Shown piece after piece: positions 9,278 through 18,144 of a stretch of DNA of 64,000 bases; the first letter of the stretch is position 1, and each line of letters begins with the position of its first letter. Below the pieces are notes generated by a model. That model made no database searches and was not told the DNA's origin. It was given only the letters and a program-made list of their open reading frames with translations. A program made the position numbers and the translations under genes. The stretch spans positions 40,190 through 104,189 of the forward strand of contig NZ_AWXC01000028.1 in assembly GCF_000479005.1 (NCBI RefSeq), written 5' to 3'. Source of the DNA: Prevotella sp. BV3P1 (lineage in GTDB: Bacteria > Bacteroidota > Bacteroidia > Bacteroidales > Bacteroidaceae).

Positions 9278-9844
9278 ATGGAATCAATAATCAACGCACA
9301 AGTACCTGAGTTTAAGGTTCAGGCATTTCAACAAGGAGAGTTCAAGACAGTTTCTAACGAAGACATCAAGGGCAAATGGGCCATCTTCTTCTTCTACCCG
9401 GCCGACTTCACTTTTGTTTGTCCTACAGAATTGGTAGACTTGGCAGGCAAGTACGAAGAATTAAAGAAGATGGGCGTGGAGGTGTTCTCCGTAAGTTGTG
9501 ACACCCACTTTGTACACAAAGCATGGCACGACACATCTGACAGCATTAAGAAGATTAACTACACCATGCTTGCTGACCCATTGGCCGTGTTGGCAAAAGG
9601 CTTTGGCGTTTACAAAGAAGACGAAGGTGTAGCTTATCGCGGCACTTTCCTGGTAGATCCAGAGGGCAAGATAAAGGTTGCAGAGATTCAAGACAACAGC
9701 ATTGGCCGCAACGCCGACGAGTTGGTACGCAAGGTATCAGCAGCACAGTTTGTGGAATCTCACCCCGGTGAAGTGTGTCCGGCTAAGTGGAAGCAGGGCG
9801 AAGAGACGCTGAAACCAAGCATCGACCTGGTAGGAAAACTGTAA
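9278..9844 (+). CDS. ahpC: Alkyl hydroperoxide reductase subunit C (typical 2-Cys peroxiredoxin)
   Basis: 188 residues, the normal AhpC length. The peroxidatic Cys is residue 48 in FTFVCPTE, and the resolving Cys is residue 167 in GEVCPAKW. It reduces hydrogen peroxide, organic peroxides and peroxynitrite in the cytoplasm and is re-reduced by AhpF, whose gene lies 160 bases downstream. The gene has its own promoter, and a terminator-like hairpin separates it from ahpF, so AhpC may be made in excess. In Bacteroides, ahpCF and dps belong to the OxyR regulon; the same grouping here suggests, but does not prove, the same control. Confidence 0.97.
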   Translation: MESIINAQVPEFKVQAFQQGEFKTVSNEDIKGKWAIFFFYPADFTFVCPTELVDLAGKYEELKKMGVEVFSVSCDTHFVHKAWHDTSDSIKKINYTMLADPLAVLAKGFGVYKEDEGVAYRGTFLVDPEGKIKVAEIQDNSIGRNADELVRKVSAAQFVESHPGEVCPAKWKQGEETLKPSIDLVGKL

Positions 9845-9869
9845 AAAGATACAAGAACCAAACTTGACC

Positions 9870-9934
9870 GGTAGCTGAAAGAAAATGCCTGCGAACCAAG
9901 TATCGTTGTTGTTTTCTCCAGCTACCTTTTTTTT
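9870..9934 (+). terminator. Terminator or attenuator between ahpC and ahpF
   Basis: GGTAGCTG (9870-9877) pairs with CAGCTACC (9919-9926) and is followed directly by eight T (9927-9934). Further A-rich and T-rich pairing is possible inside the loop. It starts 26 bases after the ahpC stop. Partial read-through would give less ahpF than ahpC. Confidence 0.7.
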
Positions 9935-10003
9935 ATTCCTTTTGCATTTCTGCAAGAAACGCAAAGAAAAACAAACTACCCTCACATAATAAGTTATAGC
10001 ACA

Positions 10004-11563
10004 ATGTTAGATACAACCATCCTACAACAGGTTAAAGATGTCTTCAAAGACTTAACCCACCAATATACCTTCAAAGTAACGGCGCATCCGCAACATGAAA
10101 AAGCCGCAGAACTAAAAGAATTCATCAACGACTTTGTTTCCACATCCCAGCTTTTTAAGGCACAATTTGTGGAGACCGATGACATGACCATCCAGTTCTC
10201 CTTGCTGAAAGACAATGAAGAAACAGGCGTGATGTTTCGTGGCATACCCAACGGTCATGAGTTCACGTCGCTTCTTTTGGCTGTCCTGAATGCCGACGGC
10301 AAGGGCAAGAACCTGCCCGACGATGCCATTTGCAGGCGCATCCAGCGTCTAAAGGGAAACATCAAACTGCAAACATACGTCTCGTTAACCTGCACCAACT
10401 GTCCCGACGTGGTACAGGCGTTGAATGTCATGGCGCTAATTAGTCCAAAAATTACGCACGAAATGATAGATGGCGCCTTGTTTCAAGACGAGGTAGAGCG
10501 CTTGAATATTCAAGCTGTCCCAACGGTATATGCCAACGGAGAGTTATTGCACATTGGACGAGGCAGCTTGGGAGAGCTGCTCACCAAACTGGAAGACATG
10601 GTTGGCAGCGAAGAGGATGAGAACCAAGAGCCGGTGGAACGCCGTTACGATGTCGTAGTTGTGGGAGGTGGACCCGCCGGAGCGTCGGCAGCTATTTATT
10701 CCGCACGCAAGGGTTTGCGGGTGGCTGTCGTGGCAAGCCGCATCGGTGGACAGGTGAAAGATACGGTTGGCATAGAAAACTTCATATCCGTTCCCAAGAC
10801 AACAGGAGCGAAGATGGCCGACAATCTCCTCGCACATCTCAAGGAATACCCCATAGACGTGTTTGACAACAGAAGGGTTGACAAGGTGTTGTTTGATGAA
10901 AAACTAAAACAGGTACATGTAAAAGGCGGTGAGATATTTATCTCACCTGCGGTCATCATTGCCACAGGCGCAAGTTGGAGAAAGCTCAACGTGCAAGACG
11001 AGGCTAAGTATATGGGGCATGGTGTACACTTCTGTCCCCACTGCGACGGTCCTTTCTATAAGAACAAGCATGTGGCAGTGGTTGGCGGAGGCAACTCTGG
11101 CGTGGAAGCGGCCATCGATTTGGCGGGCATCTGCAAAAAGGTAACCTTGCTCGAATTTGGTGAGACCCTACGGGCTGACACCGTTTTACAAGAAAAAGCG
11201 AAGAGCTTGGGTAACGTGGAAATATTCACCATGGCACAAACTACGGCCATCGTGGGCGACGGGCAGAAAGTAACCGCCATTCGTGTGAAGAACCGCAACG
11301 ATGATGAAGAGCGTGACATAGCAGTAGACGGCATCTTCGTACAGATAGGATTGGCGGCCAATGCCGACCCTTTCCGTGAGGCTCTTCCGTTGAATCAACG
11401 TCACGAGATAGAGGTGGACAACTATTGTAGGACTACCGTGCCTGGAGTTTATGCCGCAGGAGATGTGACCAACGTACCTTATAAACAAATCATGATTGCC
11501 ATGGGTGAAGGTGCCAAAGCTGCTCTTTCAGCCTTTGACGACAGGATTAGGGGCGTAATATGA
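10004..11563 (+). CDS. ahpF: Alkyl hydroperoxide reductase subunit F (NADH:peroxiredoxin reductase)
   Basis: 519 residues, full family length. The N-terminal double thioredoxin-fold domain carries CTNC (Cys130, Cys133). The FAD-binding segment is VVVVGGGPAGASAA near residue 214, the NAD-binding segment is VAVVGGGNSGVEAA near 355, and the redox-active disulfide is CPHC (Cys344, Cys347). It passes electrons from NADH through FAD and two disulfide pairs to AhpC. The C-terminal YAAGDVTNVPYKQIMIAMGEG is the usual FAD-closing motif. No separate promoter is obvious in the 160-base gap after ahpC, so it is probably transcribed by read-through. Confidence 0.97.
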   Translation: MLDTTILQQVKDVFKDLTHQYTFKVTAHPQHEKAAELKEFINDFVSTSQLFKAQFVETDDMTIQFSLLKDNEETGVMFRGIPNGHEFTSLLLAVLNADGKGKNLPDDAICRRIQRLKGNIKLQTYVSLTCTNCPDVVQALNVMALISPKITHEMIDGALFQDEVERLNIQAVPTVYANGELLHIGRGSLGELLTKLEDMVGSEEDENQEPVERRYDVVVVGGGPAGASAAIYSARKGLRVAVVASRIGGQVKDTVGIENFISVPKTTGAKMADNLLAHLKEYPIDVFDNRRVDKVLFDEKLKQVHVKGGEIFISPAVIIATGASWRKLNVQDEAKYMGHGVHFCPHCDGPFYKNKHVAVVGGGNSGVEAAIDLAGICKKVTLLEFGETLRADTVLQEKAKSLGNVEIFTMAQTTAIVGDGQKVTAIRVKNRNDDEERDIAVDGIFVQIGLAANADPFREALPLNQRHEIEVDNYCRTTVPGVYAAGDVTNVPYKQIMIAMGEGAKAALSAFDDRIRGVI

Positions 11564-11728
11564 CGGCTTATTCAATATTTCGTGATAGAACTTCAATATC
11601 ATGCTCTGTTGCATGATTATGGAAAAACTAAAAAAGAAATCTATTTATTTTTATGTGTTTATTACACAAAGGCTTCAGTAGTAAACACTATTAACTAAAT
11701 TGTATCACTATAAAAAAACAAAAGAAAC

Positions 11729-12202
11729 ATGAAAAATTTAATGATTACAGGATTAAACGAGAACAAAGTTAACGGAGTGGTTAAGGGATTAAATCAATTG
11801 CTTGCCGATTTGCATGTTTACTATATGAACTTACGAGGCTTACATTGGAATGTGCAAGGCAAGGGCTTCTTTCAGCTTCATGCAGAATATGAGAAGCAAT
11901 ACAACGATACGGCTGAAAAGATTGACAGCGTTGCAGAACGTTTGCTGCAATTAGACAGTAAACCAGAAAATCGCTTCAGCGAACTGCTAAAAGCGGCTTC
12001 TTTGCAAGAGGAGAACGACAAGGTTACCGATACTGATGGCATGCAACTAATTTTAGACACGTTAAAAGTGCTGATTGCTCAAGAACGTGCCATTATTGCA
12101 GCAGCCGAAGAGGCCAACGATGAAGTGACTATTGCTTTAATGGATGACTTCTTGGTAGGTCAGGAAAAAGCGGTTTGGATGGTAAATGCTTACTTGGCAT
12201 AA
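11729..12202 (+). CDS. dps: Dps-family ferritin-like DNA-protection protein
   Basis: 157 residues forming a four-helix ferritin-like fold. The Dps ferroxidase region is visible (LRGLHWNVQGKGFFQLH at about residues 36-52, then YNDTAEKIDSVAERL). Dps dodecamers oxidise Fe(II) with hydrogen peroxide, store the iron and protect DNA. It lies 165 bases after ahpF, downstream of a short ATCATGC/GCATGAT hairpin and two TTCAATAT direct repeats (near 11570 and 11593), so it may have its own promoter. No clear TAnnTTTG element was found. Grouping with ahpCF supports a peroxide-response role. Confidence 0.92.
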   Translation: MKNLMITGLNENKVNGVVKGLNQLLADLHVYYMNLRGLHWNVQGKGFFQLHAEYEKQYNDTAEKIDSVAERLLQLDSKPENRFSELLKAASLQEENDKVTDTDGMQLILDTLKVLIAQERAIIAAAEEANDEVTIALMDDFLVGQEKAVWMVNAYLA

Positions 12203-12399
12203 CCGCATCGACAAGCAGAAAAATATGAAAAGAGGAGACGGTAAACCGTTACCATAAATATATAGTAACAGATATAATTTATGTTTGTCATCTTTTGATT
12301 TCTTTTTATGATAGAACAAGTCGGAAATCAATAAGACTGACAGATAGATTCAGCCTGAAGGAAAGTACAGATAAAGCCGTCTCGCTTTTCTCGTACAGT

Positions 12400-12433
12400 A
12401 GGGATGGTGTTCCGTGCGGGAGCCATCCCTTTT
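12400..12433. terminator. Hairpin between the converging dps and rsgA genes
   Basis: AGGGATGG (12400-12407) pairs with CCATCCCT (12423-12430), and an inner TTCC/GGGA can extend the stem. Four T (12430-12433) follow on the plus strand. It sits about 200 bases after dps and 45 bases after the rsgA stop on the other strand, so either transcript could use it. Confidence 0.5.
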
Positions 12434-12474
12434 CACAGGGCCGTGCGTGAGTAGCCTGTCCGGATGGCTTTATG

Positions 12475-13407
12475 CTAATAGGCCGCGCGGTATTTGCTGT
12501 CATCCTTATCTTCCAACATGTTGAGATAACTCTGATAGCGGCTTGCGGAGATGTAATGATTCTCAACAGCTTGTATCACCGCACAGCCAGGCTCGTGGGT
12601 GTGAGTGCAGTTGTTGAATCTGCAATCTTTTGAAAATTTGAAGATTTCCTTGAAATAGCTTGTCAGTTCTTCTCGCTCGATGTCAAAGGTTCCAAAGCCT
12701 TTGATGCCCGGTGTGTCAATCAGGTAGCCACCTTCTGTTAGTTCTATCATCTCACTGAACGTGGTGGTGTGCATGCCTGTGCCGTGCGCGTTGCTGATTT
12801 CGGCCGTACGTTGGTCGGCGTGTGGGATGATGGCGTTGATGAGCGTTGACTTGCCAACGCCGCTATTCCCGCTGACCAGCGTTACCTTTTGTATCAGGAG
12901 TGATTGCAGCTGCGTGATGCCCATGCCCGTCTCGGCCGATATTTCCACACACGGATAGCCGATGGTTTCGTACAGTTCTACCATTTGTTGTTGGTAGCGG
13001 CGTTCGTCATCGTTGAGCAGGTCGGTCTTGTTGAACACCAACACCACGGGTACCCGATAGGCTTCGGCCCCGGCAAGGAAACGGTCGATGAACGTAGTGG
13101 ATGTTTCCGGTTGCTTGATGGTGATGACGAGTAGGGCCAGGTCGAGGTTGGCTGCGATGATTTGGCTTTGCTTGGAGAGGTTGGACGCTTTGCGTATGAT
13201 GTAGTTCTTGCGGTCGTCAATGGCGCTGATCAGTGCCGTTCCCCCGGCGTTCATGATGATGTCAACATAGTCGCCCACTGCCACGGGACTGGTGCTGCGG
13301 ATACCTTTCAATCGAAAGTTACCCTTCACCTTGCTTTCTACGATGCGCCCGTCATCGGTCTTGACGGTGTACCAGCTTCCTGTGTTCTTGATAATGAGGC
13401 CGTGCAT
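12475..13407 (-). CDS. rsgA: Ribosome small-subunit-dependent GTPase A
   Basis: 310 residues. It has an N-terminal OB-fold, then a circularly permuted GTPase in which the G4 motif (NKTDLL, near residue 121) precedes G1 (GNSGVGKST, near residue 181) and G3 (DTPGIKGF). The C-terminal zinc-binding segment is [14 protein letters not shown]. RsgA helps the last stages of 30S subunit maturation. It lies downstream of frr on the same strand with a 240-base spacer of repeats, so co-transcription is uncertain. Two other ribosome genes (frr, rsmA) precede it. Confidence 0.95.
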   Translation of the reverse strand: MHGLIIKNTGSWYTVKTDDGRIVESKVKGNFRLKGIRSTSPVAVGDYVDIIMNAGGTALISAIDDRKNYIIRKASNLSKQSQIIAANLDLALLVITIKQPETSTTFIDRFLAGAEAYRVPVVLVFNKTDLLNDDERRYQQQMVELYETIGYPCVEISAETGMGITQLQSLLIQKVTLVSGNSGVGKSTLINAIIPHADQRTAEISNAHGTGMHTTTFSEMIELTEGGYLIDTPGIKGFGTFDIEREELTSYFKEIFKFSKDCRFNNCTHTHEPGCAVIQAVENHYISASRYQSYLNMLEDKDDSKYRAAY

Positions 13408-13438
13408 GGATGAATGTGGTTTAAAGCCTCACCACCAG

Positions 13439-13459
13439 CCCCTCTCCAAAAGAGAGGGG
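13439..13459. repeat. GC-rich hairpin CCCCTCTC/GAGAGGGG
   Basis: Eight-base perfect arms (13439-13446 and 13452-13459) enclose the loop CAAAA. The surrounding text (CTCACCACCAGCCCCTCTCC) resembles a palindromic motif that I remember as scattered between genes in many Bacteroidota genomes. No T-run follows on either strand, so a repeat fits better than a terminator. Confidence 0.45.
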
Positions 13460-13567
13460 AGTGGATAGACTTTTATGCGGTTGGATAGTCTTGTGACTTT
13501 CATCTTTATCTTTCTTCATAAAGGAGTGGGTAATCAGAGGGATGAGTGGTTTGTGACGAAATAAACT

Positions 13568-13643
13568 GATCAACTTACAAACTCATAAACTTATGAACTT
13601 ATCAACTCATCAGCTCATCAACTTACAAACTCATCAACTCAAC
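13568..13643. repeat. Degenerate tandem repeat of AACTYATNA units
   Basis: About seven imperfect units of 9-12 bases (ACTTACAA, ACTCATAA, ACTTATGA, ACTTATCA, ACTCATCA, GCTCATCA, and ACTTACAA again) fill the space just before the 3' end of frr. A related A/T-rich series lies between etfB and etfA at 33547-33663. Confidence 0.6.
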
Positions 13644-13647
13644 TTCC

Positions 13648-14208
13648 CTACACCGTCATGATTTCTTTTGTCTTGTCATCCAGCAGGCTGTCTATCTGCT
13701 TGATGAACTTGTCGTGAATCTTCTGCAAGTCGTTCTCGGCGTCCTTTTCCGCATCTTCAGGCAGTCCGTCTTTAACGGCTTTCTTGAGTTTGTCTTTGAT
13801 TTCAGAGCGCACGTTGCGCACTTCTATCTTCGATTTTTCGCCAATCTTGTTGCACTGTTTCACCAAATCCCGGCGACGCTCCTCGGTAGGCTGTGGAATT
13901 CCCAGGCGGATAATCTCTCCGTTGTTCTCTGGTGTGATGCCCACGTCAGAATCCATGATGGCCTTTTCGATGTCACGAATGGCCTTCCTGTCCCATGGTT
14001 TGATGGCGATGGTGCGCGCGTCGGGTACCGAAACGTTGGCCACTTGGTTGAGCGGAACCATGGAACCGTACGAGCTGACCATCACTCCTTCCAAGATAGC
14101 TACGTTCGCGCGGCCCGCACGAATGCGGTTCAGCTGTTCTTCTAAAAACATGGTAGCCATCTGCATGCGCTCTTCTGCGCTTTTTAATGTAGATTTTACG
14201 TCAATCAT
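13648..14208 (-). CDS. frr: Ribosome recycling factor
   Basis: 186 residues from the internal ATG at 14208 (MIDVKSTLKSAEERM), the normal RRF length. The frame is open for 11 more residues upstream, but those are Asn/Thr-rich and unlike the family. Hallmarks are LNRIRAGRANVAILEGVMV and the C-terminal KIHDKFIKQIDSLLDDKTKEIMTV. RRF works with EF-G to split post-termination ribosomes. A minus-strand -7 element (14239-14246) precedes it. It is encoded downstream of rsmA on the same strand, 174 bases away. Confidence 0.95.
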   Translation of the reverse strand: MIDVKSTLKSAEERMQMATMFLEEQLNRIRAGRANVAILEGVMVSSYGSMVPLNQVANVSVPDARTIAIKPWDRKAIRDIEKAIMDSDVGITPENNGEIIRLGIPQPTEERRRDLVKQCNKIGEKSKIEVRNVRSEIKDKLKKAVKDGLPEDAEKDAENDLQKIHDKFIKQIDSLLDDKTKEIMTV

Positions 14209-14238
14209 ATCTTTTCTTGCATTAGTGTTAGTGTTGTA

Positions 14239-14246
14239 CAAAAATA
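14239..14246 (-). promoter_or_regulatory. frr promoter, -7 element TATTTTTG
   Basis: The plus strand reads CAAAAATA, which is TATTTTTG on the minus strand and fits TAnnTTTG. It predicts a start near 14232, 24 bases before the chosen frr ATG. This supports the shorter frr start, because the longer frame would begin at about the transcript start. Confidence 0.6.
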
Positions 14247-14382
14247 CGGAATTGCAGGGAAATACGCAACTGTTTGCCGGAATTTGTTGTTGGTCATGGG
14301 GCGGGGCAGGTGTGGCGTTGTTGGCTTCCTTCAGTCAGGGGGGCTGCCTTTCGTGGCTGGTTGAAGGCTTTTTGGCTCATCG

Positions 14383-15192
14383 TTATCCCTGATGGCGAAG
14401 TCGCTTCAGCTCGGCTTCCACTCGGTTTGTCAATGCTACGAACTGTGCCACTGTCAGTTGCTCGGGTCGGTTGGTCATCAGTTCTCCCGTATAGAATCCA
14501 GCTGACGCACCCTCGCCCGGGAACAGCTGCCGCAGACTAACCCGCAACATCTTGCGGCGCTGGTTGAAAACAGCTTTGACAACTCGCTTGAAGAACGTCT
14601 CATCGCAGCCCAGGTCGCGCACTTCGTTTCGCGTCATGCGTATGACCGCACTCTTCACTTTGGGTGGCGGATTGAACACATGTTCGTCTACCGTGAACAG
14701 ATATTCCACATGATACCACGCCTGTATCAATACCGACAGGATGCCGTACGCCTTGTTGCCGGGCTGTGAGGCGATGCGTTGTGCCACTTCGCGCTGTATC
14801 ATGCCGGTGCAGCAGGGGATGAGGTCTTTGTAATCGAGCATCTTGAAGAAGATTTGGGAGGAGATGTCATACGGATAGTTGCCTGTCAATACGAACTGCC
14901 GTCCATTGAACGCCTGTTGAAGATCCATGCGCAGGAAGTCCTGTCCGATGATGTTGTCACGCAGTTTGGGAAAGTTCTCCTTGAGATAAGTCACCGACTC
15001 GCGGTCTATCTCGACCGCTTTCACTTCCCGAGGCTTCTCCACTAAGTATTGCGTCAGCACGCCCATGCCGGGTCCTATCTCCAAGATTGGGATGTCTGGG
15101 CATGTGTCCACGGTGTCGGCAATGCGCTTGGCAATGCTCAGATCGGTAAGAAAGTGCTGGCCTAAGTTCTTTTTTGGTTTTACTATCTTCAT
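14383..15192 (-). CDS. rsmA: 16S rRNA dimethyladenosine transferase
   Basis: 269 residues, family length. The N-terminus (KPKKNLGQHFLTD) is diagnostic. The S-adenosylmethionine-binding motif is ILEIGPGMGVLTQYL near residue 37, and the catalytic NYPYD (near residue 109, in the usual NLPY position) is followed by the C-terminal FNQRRKMLRVSLRQLFPG motif. KsgA/RsmA dimethylates two adjacent adenosines at the 3' end of 16S rRNA late in 30S assembly. It has a -7 element at 15272-15279 on its own strand. Confidence 0.96.
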   Translation of the reverse strand: MKIVKPKKNLGQHFLTDLSIAKRIADTVDTCPDIPILEIGPGMGVLTQYLVEKPREVKAVEIDRESVTYLKENFPKLRDNIIGQDFLRMDLQQAFNGRQFVLTGNYPYDISSQIFFKMLDYKDLIPCCTGMIQREVAQRIASQPGNKAYGILSVLIQAWYHVEYLFTVDEHVFNPPPKVKSAVIRMTRNEVRDLGCDETFFKRVVKAVFNQRRKMLRVSLRQLFPGEGASAGFYTGELMTNRPEQLTVAQFVALTNRVEAELKRLRHQG

Positions 15193-15271
15193 GGGTCAGT
15201 TGTTTTCAGTAGGCAGGTATGGCGCTACAACTCTATGTGTTTGAACCGTCATGCATGTCTCTTTAATAGGA

Positions 15272-15279
15272 CAAAGATA
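15272..15279 (-). promoter_or_regulatory. rsmA promoter, -7 element TATCTTTG
   Basis: CAAAGATA on the plus strand is TATCTTTG on the minus strand, a TAnnTTTG match. The start would be near 15265, about 73 bases before the rsmA ATG. Confidence 0.6.
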
Positions 15280-15466
15280 GATATTAAAAATGAATTATAT
15301 AGATGCGATTGTGAAAATATCACCCAAAAGAATAAATTCACAGCTAATTGTATCGGCCCACTCATAGGGGGATGACTGTGATTGTTTGTTCTTTCCTTAC
15401 TTTGTTCTGTAGTAAAAATTAACTATCTTTTAACAGAAATACTACCAAATCCAGTTATTTTTTAGC

Positions 15467-15474
15467 TATATTTG
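15467..15474 (+). promoter_or_regulatory. Promoter of the 3-keto-glycoside operon, -7 element TATATTTG
   Basis: TATATTTG matches TAnnTTTG and lies 50 bases before the first ATG of the five-gene operon. No clear -33 TTTG is seen, which may mean the promoter needs an activator. Confidence 0.6.
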
Positions 15475-15524
15475 CAAGCAGTTTAATGTATGATAAATCT
15501 AAATCTTTTAGGTAATTATTTCGG

Positions 15525-16601
15525 ATGAAAATAAAAGTTGCGATTATCGGGTTCGGTCGAATGGGAAGGTTTTACCTTCAGGAATTTCAAAAGAACACCC
15601 GATATGACGTAGTATATATATGTGACATTAATGAAGACTGCTGTAAATTGGCGCGTGAATTGTCTCCAAGTTCAAAAGTTATCACCAACAGCGATGTGGT
15701 CTTTGATGACCCTAACGTACAGCTCGTCGTTTTAAGCGCATTTGCAAGTGATCGTAGAGATCGCATTGCCTTAGCTGTCGCCAAAGGAAAACATATCATA
15801 GCAGAGAAACCTATTGCTGACACTGTAGAAGCAGAAGAAGCCTGTGTGCAGATGACTGAAAATTACGATGGCATCTGTACGGTGAACATGTACCTGCGCA
15901 ATTCTTGGTATCACAGCGAGTTAAAAGATATAGTGGCCAGCGGAGAGATTGGTGATTTGGCCATCCTGCGTATATGTCACATGACTCCGGGCTTGGCTCC
16001 GGGTGAAGGACATGAGTCGGAAGGACCGTGCTTTCACGACTGTGGTATGCATTATGTAGATGTGGCTCGATGGTATGCTGGCAGTGAATTCAAGACCTAT
16101 CATGCCCAAGGCATTCGTATGTGGAATTACAAAGACCCGTGGTGGTTGCAGGTACATGGCACCTTTGAAAACGGTATTGTGTTTGATATCACGCAAGGTT
16201 TTGTCTACGGACAGCTTTCGAAGGATCAGATACATAATTCTTATATAGACATTATTGGCACCAAAGGTATTGCTCACATGACGCACGACTTCCATACGGC
16301 AGTCGTTGACGTGCGAGGTGTGAACGAGACACTGCATATTGAAAAACCTTTCGGTGGTAAGAATATTGATGTGCTCATTGAGCGCATGGCCAACTCAATA
16401 GTAACAGGAGTGCGTGACTCTCATCTACCCACCTTTAAAGATTCGGCTATCGCATCTAAATTCGCATGGGACTGTCTGGACGATGCAGCCAAGCACGACC
16501 TTCCAGCCATCGGAAATTTGGAAACATTGGAACAAATCAGGTACCGTAGAAGGCACATGACCGATGGATATGGACTGTTACCTAATAACTCAGAAGTTTA
16601 A
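15525..16601 (+). CDS. Gfo/Idh/MocA-family oxidoreductase (cytoplasmic)
   Basis: 358 residues without a signal peptide. GFGRMG at residues 9-14 is the NAD(P)-binding loop and AEKPIAD near residue 94 is the family's EKP motif. The C-terminal domain has HDCGMHYVDVARWY near residue 170, in the usual position of the active-site His. Members oxidise or reduce sugars and cyclitols such as inositol or keto-glycosides. It is the first gene of an operon with another Gfo/Idh/MocA protein, two DUF1080 proteins and a TIM-barrel protein, so it probably handles 3-keto sugar intermediates inside the cell. The exact substrate is not readable. Confidence 0.88.
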   Translation: MKIKVAIIGFGRMGRFYLQEFQKNTRYDVVYICDINEDCCKLARELSPSSKVITNSDVVFDDPNVQLVVLSAFASDRRDRIALAVAKGKHIIAEKPIADTVEAEEACVQMTENYDGICTVNMYLRNSWYHSELKDIVASGEIGDLAILRICHMTPGLAPGEGHESEGPCFHDCGMHYVDVARWYAGSEFKTYHAQGIRMWNYKDPWWLQVHGTFENGIVFDITQGFVYGQLSKDQIHNSYIDIIGTKGIAHMTHDFHTAVVDVRGVNETLHIEKPFGGKNIDVLIERMANSIVTGVRDSHLPTFKDSAIASKFAWDCLDDAAKHDLPAIGNLETLEQIRYRRRHMTDGYGLLPNNSEV

Positions 16602-16642
16602 TCAACTTAAATTTTATATCTATATTAACCAACTAAACAATT

Positions 16643-18127
16643 ATGGCAGATATTTCAAGAAGAGACTTCCTTAAGAGAGGAAGCGCCGCATTGGCGGGAA
16701 TGATTGTAGCACCCAGTATCGTACCTAACACGGTGTTGGGTAAGGCGCGCGGTAAGAAATCACCAAGTGACAAACTGAATATTCTTGGTGTAGGTATCGG
16801 CGGACGTGGTGCCGCTGACCTCAGTGCAATGGAAACAGAGAACATCATTGGTCTTTGTGATGTTGACTGGAAGTATGCTAAACATGTCTTTGACAAGTAT
16901 CCCAAGGCTAAGCGCTATAACGATTATCGTAAGATGTTCGACGAGATGCTTAAAAGTGCAGATGCTGTGATGTGTGCAACGGCCGACCATACACACGCCA
17001 TTATTTGCGCCGATGCCATTACAGCAGGCAAACATGTATATGTAGAGAAGCCAATGACACTCTATCCTTACGAATCCCGCTTGCTGGCTGCGCTCGCAAA
17101 GAAATATAAGGTGGCAACCCAGATGGGTAACCAAGGTGCTTCCAGTAGTGGTGCTCGTCAGGCATTGAACTGGATTTGGAACGGTGAAATTGGTGAGGTA
17201 AGGCGCATTGAAGCCTTTACAAACCGTCCTATCTGGCCACAAGGAATGCCAACTCCTACAGAGAAGATGGCTATTCCTTCGACCATGAATTGGGATGCCT
17301 TTATCGGTCCGGCGCAATACCGTGATTTTAATGCTGCCTATACACCATGGAACTTCCGTGGATGGTGGGACTTTGGATCAGGAGCCTTAGGTGATATGGC
17401 TAACCATATCTTGCAGGTTGCCTTCAAGGGATTGAACCTTGGCGCGCCTTCTGAATTGATTGGCAGCTCAACCATGTTGATGACCGACTCTTGTCCGTCT
17501 GCAGAAAAGATTACTTATCGCTTTGCTGCCCGTGAAAACATGCCTAAATTGGCTCTCCCAGAGGTTGAGTTGGCATGGTATGACGGTGGTCTTATCCCAC
17601 AATATCCAGATGGAATGCCTCAAGGCAAGAAGTTAAGAGCTGACGGCTGCTGTATCTTCTATGGTTCAAAAGATACGTTGGTTGCAGAGTGCTACGGTTA
17701 TGATCCTTACTTGTTGTCTGGCAGAAAGCCGGTTGTACCAGAACTAAACCGTATTGTTAAGAACGATAATCACGAGCAAGACTGGATCAGAGCTTGTAAA
17801 GAAAGTCCAGAGAACCGTATTCCGTGCGAGTCAGATTTCAAGTTCGCGGCTCCTATGAACGAAGCAATTGTCTTGGGTTGTGCTGCTGTTCGTCTGCAAG
17901 ACCTTGGCCAGTGGCTGAAGTATGATGCTAAGAACATGCGCTTCACCAACATCCCGGCAAATGCAACTTTGCGTAGTGTCATTGAGGATAAGTTTGAAAT
18001 TCACGACGGTCATCCTACGTTCGACCGTACATATACCAATCCGGTTAATGCTAATGAATGGGCAGAGCGCCTCATCAAACCAGTATATCGCCAAGGTTGG
18101 AAACTTCCTGAAATGCCTAACGTATAA
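16643..18127 (+). CDS. Gfo/Idh/MocA-family oxidoreductase with twin-arginine signal
   Basis: 494 residues. The N-terminus has SRRDFLKR (residues 5-12) followed by a small-residue hydrophobic stretch (GSAALAGMIVAPSIV), a Tat-type signal, so the enzyme is probably exported with its cofactor bound. The mature part has a Rossmann loop (GVGIGGRG), the EKP motif (YVEKPMTL) and the long C-terminal domain of Bacteroidota secreted dehydrogenases. In the 3-keto-glycoside route such an enzyme oxidises C3 of a glycoside before cleavage. It follows the first oxidoreductase by 41 bases and precedes the DUF1080 genes by 17 bases. Function is inferred from family and context. Confidence 0.88.
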   Translation: MADISRRDFLKRGSAALAGMIVAPSIVPNTVLGKARGKKSPSDKLNILGVGIGGRGAADLSAMETENIIGLCDVDWKYAKHVFDKYPKAKRYNDYRKMFDEMLKSADAVMCATADHTHAIICADAITAGKHVYVEKPMTLYPYESRLLAALAKKYKVATQMGNQGASSSGARQALNWIWNGEIGEVRRIEAFTNRPIWPQGMPTPTEKMAIPSTMNWDAFIGPAQYRDFNAAYTPWNFRGWWDFGSGALGDMANHILQVAFKGLNLGAPSELIGSSTMLMTDSCPSAEKITYRFAARENMPKLALPEVELAWYDGGLIPQYPDGMPQGKKLRADGCCIFYGSKDTLVAECYGYDPYLLSGRKPVVPELNRIVKNDNHEQDWIRACKESPENRIPCESDFKFAAPMNEAIVLGCAAVRLQDLGQWLKYDAKNMRFTNIPANATLRSVIEDKFEIHDGHPTFDRTYTNPVNANEWAERLIKPVYRQGWKLPEMPNV

Positions 18128-18144
18128 AAGAAATAGGATTAAAC

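Larger units (their letters stand above)
15193..15524. other. Divergent intergenic region between rsmA and the Gfo/Idh operon
   Basis: Nothing is coded here. It carries the minus-strand rsmA promoter (15272-15279) and the plus-strand operon promoter (15467-15474) in A/T-rich DNA. I see no strong hairpin or operator. Confidence 0.6.

Noticed and set aside
13439..13459. Terminator of frr
   Set aside because: The hairpin is strong but lacks a T-run on the minus strand and resembles a scattered palindromic motif, so it is listed as a repeat.
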